64,000 nucleotides of DNA from Brucella grignonensis. Its GTDB lineage: Bacteria > Pseudomonadota > Alphaproteobacteria > Rhizobiales > Rhizobiaceae. Under the pieces are notes generated by a model. It was given only the letters and a program-made list of their open reading frames with translations, ran no database searches and was not told the origin of the DNA. Location: positions 1-64,000 of the forward strand of contig NZ_NNRL01000168.1 in assembly GCF_002252505.1 (NCBI RefSeq), written 5' to 3'. Positions 33,871-44,987 of this stretch are shown here, piece after piece. The first letter of the stretch is position 1. Every line of letters starts with the position of its first letter. A program made the translations under genes and the position numbers.

Positions 33871-34512
33871 TCAGGAAGTGCCATGAAGTATCAGGGCACC
33901 GTCCAAAATCGCCGCTTCCAACTCTTCAACCGCGCTTGCGAGCTTCTCATCGATAACATGGAGATATTCGGTCCAGTCGCCCACATGCTGCAATTCTCGT
34001 ACGCCATCGGAAATGCCACGCAGGCCAATCAGAGGGATACCGTATGCCTGACATGCACGCAGGCAGGCAAAGGTCTCCATATCCACCATATCGGTATCAA
34101 TCGTATCATAGGCCTTGCCGGAAACGATATTCGCACCGGTTGAAAGCGACGCACTGCGAAGACCCGGCACCAGACTGGGCAAATCAAGGGTTTTCGGCAA
34201 GTCCAGAAACGGTGTGCAGCCTTTTTCAAAGCCTAAGGGTGATGCGTCCATATCGCGGTAAGCAACCGATGAGACCTGATAGATTTCAGTCTGGAGGAGT
34301 GTCGCTGATCCGGCCGAGCCAAGCGAGACGATCAGATCGGGCAATTCGCCCTGCTGCCCGAATATGGTGAGAACACGCGTCAGATTGATTGCAGCTTCGA
34401 CCGGACCGACACCGATCATCAATGGCGAGATAAGCGAGCTCAGATATGGACCATATTCCGATTCTGTCGCCATGACATAAAGAAGACGTTTACCTGCAAT
34501 GGTTTTGATCAT
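33871..34512 (-). CDS. Nucleoside phosphorylase family, MTA/SAH nucleosidase-like
   Basis: 213 residues with the purine nucleoside phosphorylase/MtnN fold: N-terminal LYVMATESEYGPYL, LIVSLGSAGSA and the ribose-binding VDMETFACLRACQAYGIPLIGLRGISDG. The methionine-Glu pair in DMETF and the Asp in GISDG match active-site positions of MTA/SAH nucleosidases, which recycle 5-methylthioadenosine and S-adenosylhomocysteine. Sequence is divergent in the middle, so the exact nucleoside is uncertain. Overlaps the thioesterase gene by 4 nt. Confidence 0.8.
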   Translation of the reverse strand: MIKTIAGKRLLYVMATESEYGPYLSSLISPLMIGVGPVEAAINLTRVLTIFGQQGELPDLIVSLGSAGSATLLQTEIYQVSSVAYRDMDASPLGFEKGCTPFLDLPKTLDLPSLVPGLRSASLSTGANIVSGKAYDTIDTDMVDMETFACLRACQAYGIPLIGLRGISDGVRELQHVGDWTEYLHVIDEKLASAVEELEAAILDGALILHGTS

Positions 34513-34964
34513 CCCTGCAGGCCCTTACGATCCTGAACAACCATCATCGTACCGGTCATAGTCGCAATGAGACGCACTTCCGTGTCTGTCACAGCAAAAG
34601 CCTGCCCATCGCTGACCATAATCGTCCGGCCGGGCTTGGTAACCTCGCCACGAAACAGAAAACGATCACCTTTACCGGGGGCCAACAGATTGACTTTGAA
34701 CTCGATTGTAAGCACCGCAGCATCAGTCGGCATAAGACTGAGGGCTGCATAACCGCAGGCAGAGTCCAATGCCGCAGAAATGATACCCGCATGGAGAATA
34801 CCGTGCTGCTGTGTCAGCTCTTCGCGAAACGGCATTTCGACTTCGACGATACCTGGCTCACAGCGCGTGAGTTCCGCGCCGATCAACTTCATGGCCGCCT
34901 GGCGGCCAAAACTCTCTTCAACGCGCTCCTTAAAATCAGGCTCTGCAATTCTGTGCGCTGGCAT
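34509..34964 (-). CDS. PaaI-family hotdog thioesterase
   Basis: 151 residues of the hotdog fold. The PaaI signature is present: QQHGILHAGIISAALDSACGYAAL, with the His-Gly and Asp of the active site, and FKVNLLAPGKGDRFLFRGEV on the following strands. Hydrolyses acyl- or aryl-CoA thioesters; substrate unknown. Its stop overlaps the start of the MtnN-like gene by 4 nt, and rsmB ends 14 bp upstream of its start, so the three may share a transcript. Confidence 0.88.
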   Translation of the reverse strand: MPAHRIAEPDFKERVEESFGRQAAMKLIGAELTRCEPGIVEVEMPFREELTQQHGILHAGIISAALDSACGYAALSLMPTDAAVLTIEFKVNLLAPGKGDRFLFRGEVTKPGRTIMVSDGQAFAVTDTEVRLIATMTGTMMVVQDRKGLQG

Positions 34965-34978
34965 AAATTTCCCTGAGA

Positions 34979-36268
34979 TTAGCCTCGTTTTTGTAGAACG
35001 CTCACATAAAACCCATCTGTATCCGTTGACAATGGAGAAAATACGCTGCCGCGCGCAGGATACACCGGCGCAACCGCACCGGCTTCTGGAACGACCCTGT
35101 TCCAGAGTTCCGACGGGGCAATTTCCGAATAGTTGCTGTTGTCAGAAAGGAAGCGCTCAACCTGTCGTGTATTTTCTTCGTCAAAAAGCGAACAGGTCAC
35201 ATAAACCAGTCGTCCGCCCGGCTTCACGTAATGCTTGGCTGCTTCCAACACTTCCTGTTGGTCCTGCACCCGACGTTCAAGCTGCTGATCATTGAGACGC
35301 CATTTTGCGTCCGGTCTGCGTCGCCACGTGCCCGAACCGGTGCATGGCGCGTCGGTCAGCACAAGGTCCATACGCTCGATAAGCGGCGCGAGTGCATCGA
35401 GATTGCCATGAATCTGCGTGTTGCGGACACCTGCTCTCTGCAATCTGTCATGCATTGGCGAAAGCCGCGCACGTTCGGCATCATAAGCGTGAACCTGTCC
35501 GCTATTTTGCATAGCGGCAGCCAGCGCCAGCGTCTTGCCGCCCGCACCCGCACAATAATCCAGCACCTGCTCACCGGGCTTCGCACCTGCAAACAGGGCA
35601 GCCAGCTGTGACCCCAGATCCTGCACCTCAAACCAGCCGTCAAGAAAGGACTGATCGGTCTGCACATTGGGATGACGTCCAAGCGCTTCAATTGGCGGAA
35701 TACGCAAGGCCTGATCAAGGAACGGCGCCTTTGCAACGCCCGCCTTTTCAAGAGCTTCGAGCGTGGCTTCAGGCGTCGCTTTCAGCAGGTTCACTCTGAG
35801 ATCGACTGGTGGGCGTGTGGCAAGAGCCGCAGCCTCCTCCACCCAACGTTCACCAAACAGAGCTTCAAACGACGGGACGCACCATTCGGGTACATCAGCC
35901 TTTACGAATGCTGGTGCAGCAGAAAGATCACGACTGGCCCACGCTTCGCGGCGTGCCGTTTCCAGAGGTTCAGGGGCAAATTTATCGCCGTCGAGTGCTG
36001 CATCAATGGCTGCGAAATCCATGCCACCTTCGGAGACCAGCGCGCCATGGGCCAATGCACGTGCATCATCCGCATCCATGCGCCAGGCTATGGATAGTTT
36101 GCGGCGAAGCGCATCATAAACAATATTGCCGATAACAGCACGATCGCCAGCGCCTGCAAAGCGATGCGATGCACCCCAATCCTTCAGCGCATCGGAAGCC
36201 GGGCGCTTGCCCGCTTCAATATCGTTCAGAACCTCAATCGCCGCCTGAAGGCGTCCGCCAAGCCGCAT
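34979..36268 (-). CDS. rsmB: 16S rRNA m5C methyltransferase, RsmB/NOP family
   Basis: 429 residues: an N-terminal NusB-like RNA-binding domain (RLQAAIEVLNDIEAGKRP, GDRAVIGNIVYDALRRK) and a C-terminal SAM-dependent methyltransferase domain with DYCAGAGGKTLALAAAM (SAM site), catalytic Cys in LTDAPCTGSGTWRRRP and the second Cys in VTCSLFDEEN. Start ATG 36268 (MRLGGRL) gives the domain start; 19 further upstream codons are open but not homologous. Predicted to methylate C967 of 16S rRNA. Confidence 0.92.
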   Translation of the reverse strand: MRLGGRLQAAIEVLNDIEAGKRPASDALKDWGASHRFAGAGDRAVIGNIVYDALRRKLSIAWRMDADDARALAHGALVSEGGMDFAAIDAALDGDKFAPEPLETARREAWASRDLSAAPAFVKADVPEWCVPSFEALFGERWVEEAAALATRPPVDLRVNLLKATPEATLEALEKAGVAKAPFLDQALRIPPIEALGRHPNVQTDQSFLDGWFEVQDLGSQLAALFAGAKPGEQVLDYCAGAGGKTLALAAAMQNSGQVHAYDAERARLSPMHDRLQRAGVRNTQIHGNLDALAPLIERMDLVLTDAPCTGSGTWRRRPDAKWRLNDQQLERRVQDQQEVLEAAKHYVKPGGRLVYVTCSLFDEENTRQVERFLSDNSNYSEIAPSELWNRVVPEAGAVAPVYPARGSVFSPLSTDTDGFYVSVLQKRG

Positions 36269-36380
36269 TACCACTCCTTCACATCTTAAGTGTCGGGCAT
36301 AGCCTTCCTTGGTGGGAAAAGGCAATCGGCAATTAGAGCGCGGTGTATTTTATCATGCCGCAATTGATCCCCTCAAAAGC

Positions 36381-36410
36381 AAAAAGCCGGAACAGTCGTC
36401 CCGGCCTTTT
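36381..36410 (-). terminator. Rho-independent terminator after katA
   Basis: GCCGG at 36386-36390 pairs with CCGGC at 36401-36405, flanked by A-rich and T-rich runs; read on the minus strand the stem is followed by TTTTTGCTTTT. It lies 24 bp after the katA stop codon. Confidence 0.75.
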
Positions 36411-36433
36411 AGGGTCTGTGGGGGATTAGTCGC

Positions 36434-37936
36434 TTACTCAGCCGCTGCGGTCGACTCTTCTTCAAGAGCGATCATATTGGCCTCATAGCCATGCGCATCT
36501 TTCAATGCTTTGCGAACACCGGCTTCATAATCTGGATGAATCAACTTGAAGTGGCCAAGCTGACGTTCAACGATAAAGCCTGGAACTCCAGTCATTGCCG
36601 CCGCAATGTTTGAGAACAGGCGCAGTTTCTGCCCATCGTCGAACAGATTGAACAGGGCACGCGGCTGCGAGTAATCATCGTTGCCGATACGATGATTGTA
36701 CCGATCGGCGTTACCAGTAATACGCAGCGGCGGTTCCTTGGCCGTTGGCTGCTCGACCGGACCATTGAACGAGTTCGGTTCGTAATAGGCATCGGGGTTA
36801 CCCGTCGCAATGCCGCCAAAAGTGTTCATCTGACCATCGCGATGGTAGTGGTGCACTGGGCATTTCGGCTGGTTGACCGGAAGGTTCTCATAATGCGTAC
36901 CAAGGCGATGACGATGCGCATCGGCATAGGAGAACAGGCGAGCCTGCAACATCTTGTCCGGGGAATAGCTGATGCCCGGCACGATATTCGATGGCGAAAA
37001 CGCAGCGTTTTCAATCTCGGTGAAGTAATTTTCCGCATTGCGGTTGAGTTCCATCACGCCAATATCGATCGGCGGATAGTCAGCATGCGGCCACACTTTG
37101 GTGAGATCGAAGGGGTTATAAGGCGTCTTGTCAGCGTCGAGTTCCGGCATGATCTGTACCTGAACCTTCCACTTCGGGAACTCGCCCTTGTCGATGGAAG
37201 CGAACAGATCTTCCTGCGTAGATTCACGCGTACGGCCGATCACGCGCTCAGCTTCATCGTTGGTCCAGTGCTTGTGACCCTGCAAGGTCTTGAAGTGAAA
37301 CTTGACCCAATAACGCTCACCGGCATCATTCCAAAATGAATAGGTATGCGAGCCATAGCCGTTGATGTGGCGTACATCCGTTGGAAGACCACGATCAGAC
37401 ATCAGGATCGTGACCTGATGCAGGCTTTCCGGCGAAAGCGACCAGAAATCCCACATGGCAGTTGCCGAACGCAGGTTGGTCTTGGGATGACGCTTCTGGG
37501 TGTGAATGAAGTCCGGGAACTTCAATGGATCACGCACGAAGAAAACTGGCGTGTTGTTGCCAACCAGATCCCAATTGCCTTCTGCGGTGTAGAACTTCAA
37601 TGCAAAGCCGCGCACATCGCGCTCGGCATCGGCTGCACCCTGCTCACCGGCAACGGTCGAGAAACGAGCCAACATCGGGGTCTTGGCACCCGGCTGCAGC
37701 GCCTTGGCCTTGGTATATTTTGAAATATCGCCAGTTATAGTCAGCGTGCCGAATGCACCCCAACCCTTGGCGTGAACGACGCGCTCAGGAATACGCTCAC
37801 GGTTCTGGTGTGACAGCTTTTCAATCAGCTGATAGTCTTGCAACAGAACAGGACCGCGCTCACCAGCGGTAAGGGAATTCTGGTTATCCGGGATTGGCGC
37901 ACCAGCGCTTGTAGTCATAATCGGACGGTCTGCCAT
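36434..37936 (-). CDS. katA: Catalase KatA (clade 3 monofunctional haem catalase)
   Basis: Breaks down H2O2. 500 residues, small-subunit catalase. Distal His in [15 protein letters not shown], Asn in [19 protein letters not shown], and proximal haem-ligand Tyr in [15 protein letters not shown] are all present. ATG 37936 (MADRPIMTT) is preceded by GGAGGGAAA; a longer frame upstream is not needed. It is divergent from oxyR, as in many rhizobia and brucellae, and is the expected OxyR target. Confidence 0.97.
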   Translation of the reverse strand: MADRPIMTTSAGAPIPDNQNSLTAGERGPVLLQDYQLIEKLSHQNRERIPERVVHAKGWGAFGTLTITGDISKYTKAKALQPGAKTPMLARFSTVAGEQGAADAERDVRGFALKFYTAEGNWDLVGNNTPVFFVRDPLKFPDFIHTQKRHPKTNLRSATAMWDFWSLSPESLHQVTILMSDRGLPTDVRHINGYGSHTYSFWNDAGERYWVKFHFKTLQGHKHWTNDEAERVIGRTRESTQEDLFASIDKGEFPKWKVQVQIMPELDADKTPYNPFDLTKVWPHADYPPIDIGVMELNRNAENYFTEIENAAFSPSNIVPGISYSPDKMLQARLFSYADAHRHRLGTHYENLPVNQPKCPVHHYHRDGQMNTFGGIATGNPDAYYEPNSFNGPVEQPTAKEPPLRITGNADRYNHRIGNDDYSQPRALFNLFDDGQKLRLFSNIAAAMTGVPGFIVERQLGHFKLIHPDYEAGVRKALKDAHGYEANMIALEEESTAAAE

Positions 37937-38052
37937 GGGAATTTCCCTCCTAAAATAAATTGGTCTATCCAGCAATCAGCCTGGCTTTTGGCGCGACATA
38001 GCCCTGCTATGCCCCACTCTCGCTGGGTAACGAAAACAGTTTAGACTTGTTC

Positions 38053-38089
38053 CAATAATAATCTCCAATTGCTTTTTATGTTATTATTG
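38053..38089. promoter_or_regulatory. Inverted repeat in katA-oxyR spacer, candidate OxyR site
   Basis: CAATAATAA at 38053-38061 and TTATTATTG at 38081-38089 are perfect 9 bp inverted arms, 37 bp end to end, 17 bp upstream of oxyR. The size and location fit an OxyR tetramer footprint that would repress oxyR and activate the divergent katA. Confidence 0.65.
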
Positions 38090-38105
38090 ATAAGGTTTTC
38101 CTATC

Positions 38106-39035
38106 ATGTTTACAATCAGACAAATGCGCTACTTCGATGCGCTTGCCAGCACGCTGCATTTTCGAAAAGCCGCTGAACTTGCACATATTTCTCAGCCTGC
38201 TCTCTCGGCGCAAATTGCTGAAATGGAAAGCGTCGCTGGTGCACCTTTATTCGAGCGCTCGCAACGCAAAGTCATCATGGCAGAACTCGGTCGGGAGTTG
38301 CTGCCGGGCATTCGAACCATCCTGAAAGAGTTACATGCGCTGGAGGAGATCACTGCTCAAAGCAAAGGCCTGTTGCAAACCCAGTTGCGCCTCGGGATTA
38401 TCCCGACCGTCGCGCCCTATGTTGTGCCCCATCTCGTTCCACTACTCAGAGATCGGCACCCATCTTTCCGTCTGCAACTGCGCGAAAGTGTAACGGCAAA
38501 ACTGCTTGATGAACTTCATGCAGGCGAAATCGACGCCGTTGTTGCGGCGCTTCCAATCGCAGATGATCGACTTGCACGTGAAAAGCTGTTCGACGACCGC
38601 TTTCTGATAGCCACTTCAAGCAATGACCAGACGATACTCTCCTCACCCATGACACAGGATAGTGTGGTGCTGGATCGTTTGCTGTTGCTGGAAGAAGGCC
38701 ATTGTATGCGCGATCAAGCGCTGGCGGTCTGCTCGTTACCGTCGAAGCGGCAGCTGGTGAAATATGGCGCGACCAGCATGACAACACTGCTGCAAATGGT
38801 GAGCCATGGCATGGGCCTGACATTGATCCCGGAAATTGCCGTTCGTGCCGAAGCGCGCAGCAATCACATGCGCATCATTCCGTTTGAAGGTGAACAGCCC
38901 AAACGAGAAATCGCACTTTTGTGGCGAAGGCAGAGCAAGCGCCGTAAGGATTTTCATGCTCTTGCCGAATGTATTGTCGAAAGCGCCAACAATCTCCTCA
39001 TCAGCGATGATGAGTTGCCGTCACTTGCAAAATAA
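38106..39035 (+). CDS. oxyR: Hydrogen peroxide-inducible regulator OxyR
   Basis: 309-residue LysR-family peroxide sensor. Helix-turn-helix HFRKAAELAHISQPALSAQIAEME; redox pair C200 and C209 in EEGHCMRDQALAVC, equivalent to Cys199/Cys208 of the E. coli protein, which form a disulfide on peroxide exposure. Divergent from katA across a 169 bp spacer containing a palindrome. Confidence 0.96.
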   Translation: MFTIRQMRYFDALASTLHFRKAAELAHISQPALSAQIAEMESVAGAPLFERSQRKVIMAELGRELLPGIRTILKELHALEEITAQSKGLLQTQLRLGIIPTVAPYVVPHLVPLLRDRHPSFRLQLRESVTAKLLDELHAGEIDAVVAALPIADDRLAREKLFDDRFLIATSSNDQTILSSPMTQDSVVLDRLLLLEEGHCMRDQALAVCSLPSKRQLVKYGATSMTTLLQMVSHGMGLTLIPEIAVRAEARSNHMRIIPFEGEQPKREIALLWRRQSKRRKDFHALAECIVESANNLLISDDELPSLAK

Positions 39036-39037
39036 AG

Positions 39038-39060
39038 AGGCGACCCGAAGGCCGCCTTTT
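39038..39060. terminator. Terminator between convergent oxyR and guaB
   Basis: AGGCG at 39038-39042 pairs with CGCCT at 39053-39057, followed on the plus strand by TTTT and flanked by AAA on the left, so it could act on both strands. Confidence 0.65.
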
Positions 39061-39080
39061 CAAAATTATACAAGCAACGC

Positions 39081-40643
<1,563 letters not shown>

Positions 40644-40792
40644 CTAGACTGGGTTTCGTGTTGAATTGGCACCGGCTGGTAACATGGTTATGACTGCTTG
40701 GAAAGTCTTTTACGGACAAGTTTCAGTTACTGATAACGATTTTCATGATAAATCGCCCGCATATTTTCTGTAATTGGCCCGAAGGGGGCACA

Positions 40793-42148
40793 ATGCGTAA
40801 ATCATATCAACGCGTTCCACTCATCCGCCGCTCGCGCGCAATGTGGATGTCTCCACGTTTGTGGAAGCCTCGGCTCGTTTTCTGGTGCGGGGCGATCGCA
40901 ATTGGCCTTATCAGCGTTGCATTTGCTGAAGCCGCCGATATTGCTCAGGGTTGGTTCAAGAGATTGACCGATGGTTCTGCCAGCCCATGGCGGGCTTGGT
41001 TGCCACTCATCATCACACCACTTGGCTTCATGCTGTGCTCATGGATCGCAATCACCTGTTTCCCCGGCTCTGGTGGCAGTGGCATCCCGCAGGCGATTGC
41101 AGCCCGCCACCTGAATAACCCTGAAGAGCGAACTTTGCTCCTCTCGCTGAAGATTGCATTTGGTAAGATCGTTCTGACCATCGTCGGCCTTTTTTCGGGC
41201 GCATCCATCGGCCGTGAGGGCCCCACCGTGCAAATCGGCGCGTCCATCATGCTGTTATCGGCACGCATCGGCAGCATGGAGCAAGCGCGCGGACTCATTC
41301 TTGCGGGATCAGCAGCTGGCATAGCCGCTGCCTTTAATACACCACTTGCAGGCATCGTGTTCGCCATCGAAGAAATGGGGCGTTCCTATGCAGCGCGAAC
41401 CAACGGTCTGGTTCTCTCCGCAGTCATCCTTGCAGGTCTCGCTTCGCTCGGGCTCGTCGGCAACTATAATTATTTCGGCCTGACGACCGTAACCGTTGCA
41501 TCCCATATGGATTGGATTCTGGTGATTGGCTGCGGCGTGATCGGCGGCGCATTCGGCGCCGCATTCAGCGCGCTCGCCCTCAGCCTAACAACGCGTTTAC
41601 GTCGCCGTGTTCAGAAAGCTCCACTTCGGGACACGGTACTGATAGCAGGCGCCTGTGGTCTGGTGATTGCCATCATCGGCATTGCATCGGGCGGGGCAAC
41701 TTTTGGCACCGGATATGATCAGGCCCGGAGCGCGGTAGAAGGTCTGCCGCTGTCTCCATTCTACTTCATAGAGAAGTTTATTGCGGGTCTTCTTTCGATG
41801 GTGTCCGGCATTCCCGGCGGCATATTTGCACCATCCTTATCTGTTGGTGCTGGACTTGGCAGCACCATAGGACTGCTTCTGGGGACCAGCATCAGTCTCG
41901 CCGCCGTTCTGGGTATGGCGGGCTATTTTGCCGGTGTTGTGCAAGCGCCCATGACTGCCTTTGTCATCATTCTGGAGATGACCGGTAACCACAACAATGT
42001 CATTCCGCTTATGTGCGCATCGATGTTGGGATATGGCACCGCCCGCCTCATTTCACACGAGCCTCTTTATCACGCCTTGTCACGAACATTCGTGGCAGAT
42101 GTTTTGCGCCAGCGTCGCGCAAAGGAAAAGAATATTTCATCGGACTAA
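40793..42148 (+). CDS. clcA: ClcA-type chloride/proton antiporter
   Basis: Inner-membrane ClC protein, 451 residues. The three selectivity-filter motifs are present: PGSGGSGIPQ, GREGPTVQIGA (gating glutamate) and PGGIFAPSLSVGAGLG. The internal proton glutamate is conserved in AIEEMGRSYA, and a Tyr at the C-terminal side in EPLYHALSRTF. A gate and proton Glu together indicate an antiporter, not a channel. ATG 40793 has GGGGG 5 nt upstream; an earlier ATG at 40745 would add 16 residues without a ribosome site. Divergent from guaB. Confidence 0.93.
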   Translation: MRKSYQRVPLIRRSRAMWMSPRLWKPRLVFWCGAIAIGLISVAFAEAADIAQGWFKRLTDGSASPWRAWLPLIITPLGFMLCSWIAITCFPGSGGSGIPQAIAARHLNNPEERTLLLSLKIAFGKIVLTIVGLFSGASIGREGPTVQIGASIMLLSARIGSMEQARGLILAGSAAGIAAAFNTPLAGIVFAIEEMGRSYAARTNGLVLSAVILAGLASLGLVGNYNYFGLTTVTVASHMDWILVIGCGVIGGAFGAAFSALALSLTTRLRRRVQKAPLRDTVLIAGACGLVIAIIGIASGGATFGTGYDQARSAVEGLPLSPFYFIEKFIAGLLSMVSGIPGGIFAPSLSVGAGLGSTIGLLLGTSISLAAVLGMAGYFAGVVQAPMTAFVIILEMTGNHNNVIPLMCASMLGYGTARLISHEPLYHALSRTFVADVLRQRRAKEKNISSD

Positions 42149-42175
42149 ACATCCATCTTGGGGGAGGAAGCACTT

Positions 42176-43261
42176 ATGGATCGAAGAACATTCGCAAAAT
42201 CGCTTGCGGGGCTGGGGACAATGCCCTTCATAGTCGGTTCGGCAACAGCAGCAAAAAGGGGAGAAGAAGGCATGCTGGAATTGATGGGCGGAAGCATTAT
42301 CGATGTGCCGGGAATCAAACTCGGGCATCACACGCTGACCAAGCGCCCAACCGGCTGCACCGTTTTGCTTTGCGAAGAGGGAGCAACCGCAGGTGTCGAT
42401 GTACGTGGTTCCGCACCAGGCACCCGCGAGACCGATCTTCTCGATCCAATGAATTATGTTCAACAGGTACAAGCAATTCTGCTGTCCGGTGGCAGCGCCT
42501 ATGGTCTGAGTGCTGCGACCGGTGTGATGCGCTATCTGGAAGAAAACAATCTGGGTTTCAAGATCGGCAAAGGTGTTGTTCCGATTGTGCCTGCCGCCAT
42601 CCTGATGGATCTTGGCGTTGGAGATTTTTCCGTTCGCCCCGATGAAGAAGCCGGTTATCTGGCGTGTAAGGCAGCAAAAGCGGAAGCCTCCGGCGAAGGT
42701 AATATTGGCGCAGGCGCTGGCGCAACCGTCGGCAAGATGTTTGGCATGGAATATGCGATGAAGGGTGGCCTTGGCACAGCAAGCTACAGGGTTCCCGGAA
42801 CAGACGTCGTGGTTGGCGCCATCGTTGCCGTAAACGCTGTGGGTGATGTTTACGCTCCCAACTCGCAGCAGATATTGGCGGGCGCGCGTAACGAAGACGG
42901 CAAAGGTTTCCGCAACATCATGGACTCGATTATGCAGGGCCGTAATGTCGTCAAGTCTGGCGGGGCCAACACGACCATCGGTGCTATTGCAACCAATGTT
43001 CCGTTTAACAAGGCTGAACTCAAAAAGATCGCTGGCATGGCACATGACGGTTTTGCCCGTTCGATTAACCCCATCCACACAATGTGGGATGGTGATACGA
43101 TCTTTGCGCTCTCGACAGGCAAGGCAGAAGGTGTTGAAGCTGATGTAACGGCCATCGGTGCTATTGCAGCAACTGTGATGGCTCATGCGGTTGCCCGCGC
43201 TGTGATGCAGGCTGAAAGTCTGCCAGACCTGAACCTGCCGGCCCATCGGGACTATGTTTAG
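42176..43261 (+). CDS. S58-family self-cleaving hydrolase (NylC/DmpA-like), Tat signal
   Basis: About 361 residues of the P1/DmpA-BapA-NylC family of N-terminal nucleophile hydrolases. The start MDRRTFAKSLAGLG...GSATAA is a twin-arginine signal, so export is expected. The family core PTGCTVLLCEEGATAGVDVRG and LLSGGSAYGLSAATG is intact. The autocleavage site reads GGAN/TTIGAIATN, so cleavage between N265 and T266 would expose Thr as nucleophile, as in nylon oligomer hydrolase NylC, not Ser as in DmpA and BapA. ATG 42176 has GGGGGAGGAAG upstream. Peptidase, beta-aminopeptidase or amide-oligomer hydrolase activity is possible. Confidence 0.88.
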   Translation: MDRRTFAKSLAGLGTMPFIVGSATAAKRGEEGMLELMGGSIIDVPGIKLGHHTLTKRPTGCTVLLCEEGATAGVDVRGSAPGTRETDLLDPMNYVQQVQAILLSGGSAYGLSAATGVMRYLEENNLGFKIGKGVVPIVPAAILMDLGVGDFSVRPDEEAGYLACKAAKAEASGEGNIGAGAGATVGKMFGMEYAMKGGLGTASYRVPGTDVVVGAIVAVNAVGDVYAPNSQQILAGARNEDGKGFRNIMDSIMQGRNVVKSGGANTTIGAIATNVPFNKAELKKIAGMAHDGFARSINPIHTMWDGDTIFALSTGKAEGVEADVTAIGAIAATVMAHAVARAVMQAESLPDLNLPAHRDYV

Positions 43262-43321
43262 AGCATCCGAGCCAAAATCGGGAACCGGTTTTGTGTTTGG
43301 AGATGCGCAAAACAAATAGAT
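43261..43321 (+). repeat. Interspersed repeat (Rhizobiales type), copy 1
   Basis: GAGCAT, then CCAAAAxCGGGAACCGGTTTTG and GATGCGCAAAACAAATA. The same ordered blocks occur inverted at 60361-60425. The remaining 43322-43547 holds nothing I can name apart from the manB promoter. Confidence 0.65.
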
Positions 43322-43547
43322 GGGGAGGCTCCAGCGCTTCGATATCGGCTGAAACGCTTTGCCCGGAAAGTTCTCGATAACCACATAAACACGCAGCGAT
43401 TGAAACGATCCGTAATATACGCGATATGAGAAACAGCTTTACAAAGCGGGTACTGCGCCGTGCATCTTGCGGGAAGCGCAATGGCTGCTCTAACAGTGTA
43501 TTATGTACTAGATTGATTTTTATCTGAAAAGCAGGTTCGGACACGGC

Positions 43548-44987
43548 ATGACAGGCAATTCCCTCAAATTCGGCACAAGCGGTCTCAGAGGACTAGCGAT
43601 CGAACTAAACGGATTGCCTGCTTATGCCTATTCGCTGGCATTTATGCATATGCTCAAATCGCGAGGCAGCCTGAACGCAGGCGACAAGGTGTTTGTCGGT
43701 CAGGATTTGCGACCGTCAAGTCCTGATATTGCTGCACTCGCAATGGGTGCGATTGAGGATGCAGGCTTCATGCCTGTCGATTGCGGCATATTACCCACGC
43801 CTGCTCTGAGCTATTATGCCATGGCGCAAAATGCGCCATGTATCATGGTCACCGGCAGTCATATCCCGGATGATCGCAATGGTTTGAAGTTCTATCGCAC
43901 CGACGGTGAGATCGACAAGGATGATGAAGCAGCTATAAGCGCTGCCTACGCTGCCCTTCCGGCCGACATCGCATCACGGAAAGCAGTTGGTTTGTCCGTA
44001 AGCGACAGCGCAATCAACGCCTATGCCGAGCGCTACATCAAGCTTTTTGGCACTGGCAGCCTCACAGGACTGAAAATCGGCGTTTATCAACATTCGTCGG
44101 TGGCGCGTGACCTTCTCACCAAAACCCTTGGCGCACTTGGTGCGGAAACCGTAACACTTGGCCGGTCCGATATTTTTGTGCCTGTCGACACAGAGGCGCT
44201 ACGCCCGGAAGATATCCGCCTTCTTGCCGAATGGGCCAAACAGGACCGATTTGACGCCATCATTTCAACCGACGGCGACGCAGATCGTCCGCTCATTGCA
44301 GACGAGCATGGCCATTTCGTGCGGGGTGATCTGGTGGGCGTGATCACATCTGCCTGGGTCGGTGCCGATGTCATCGTCACGCCAGTCACATCCAATGCAG
44401 CACTTGAAGAATGCGGAAAGTTTGCCCGTGTTCTGCGCACGCGCGTCGGCTCGCCATATGTGATTGCCGGCATGCAGCAAGCTCTCAACGAAAACGCAAA
44501 GCGTGTGGTTGGATTTGAAGCCAATGGCGGTGTGCTTCTTGGAAGTACCATCGACAAGGAAGGCCGGCAACTATCCGCTTTGCCTACACGAGACGCGCTT
44601 CTGCCAATTCTTGCCTGTCTGAGCACGATCAAACGGACGCAAACACCGCTGTCCGAAATCGCTCGCAGCTATGGTTTCCGTATAGCGTTGAGTGACCGCT
44701 TGCAGAATGTATCGCAAGAAAAGAGTGCGGCGTTTCTCTCAGTCATCACGCAGGAAGATGCACGCATTCAGCTTTTCCCGGTGACCGACACCGTTATACG
44801 GCTTGAAACAATTGATGGCGTGAAGCTGTTCTTCAAATCAGGCAATGCCGTGCATTATCGCGCTTCAGGCAATGCACCGGAACTGCGCTGTTATGTCGAA
44901 GCTGCCAGCGAAGCTCAGGCCAATGAATTATTGACAATGGGTCTCGAAATCGCCCGCAACGCAACGAAGGATGCCACCAGCAAATGA
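43548..44987 (+). CDS. manB: Phosphomannomutase (alpha-D-phosphohexomutase family)
   Basis: Interconverts mannose-6-phosphate and mannose-1-phosphate for GDP-mannose. 479 residues: FGTSGLRGL at the start (sugar-phosphate loop), catalytic phosphoserine loop MVTGSHIPDDRNGLKFY, Mg loop STDGDADRPLIAD, and substrate loop VGFEANGGVLLG. The phosphoserine loop is TGSHIP, not TASHNP, a known variant in rhizobial and Brucella ManB. It overlaps manC by 4 nt. In Brucella the corresponding pair supplies mannose for LPS core and O-chain; that role is inferred here. Confidence 0.92.
   Translation: MTGNSLKFGTSGLRGLAIELNGLPAYAYSLAFMHMLKSRGSLNAGDKVFVGQDLRPSSPDIAALAMGAIEDAGFMPVDCGILPTPALSYYAMAQNAPCIMVTGSHIPDDRNGLKFYRTDGEIDKDDEAAISAAYAALPADIASRKAVGLSVSDSAINAYAERYIKLFGTGSLTGLKIGVYQHSSVARDLLTKTLGALGAETVTLGRSDIFVPVDTEALRPEDIRLLAEWAKQDRFDAIISTDGDADRPLIADEHGHFVRGDLVGVITSAWVGADVIVTPVTSNAALEECGKFARVLRTRVGSPYVIAGMQQALNENAKRVVGFEANGGVLLGSTIDKEGRQLSALPTRDALLPILACLSTIKRTQTPLSEIARSYGFRIALSDRLQNVSQEKSAAFLSVITQEDARIQLFPVTDTVIRLETIDGVKLFFKSGNAVHYRASGNAPELRCYVEAASEAQANELLTMGLEIARNATKDATSK

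Noticed and set aside
42137..43384. 415-residue minus-strand frame opposite the S58 hydrolase
   Set aside because: Antisense of a clear gene; rich in His/Cys typical of shadow frames and lacking a ribosome site.
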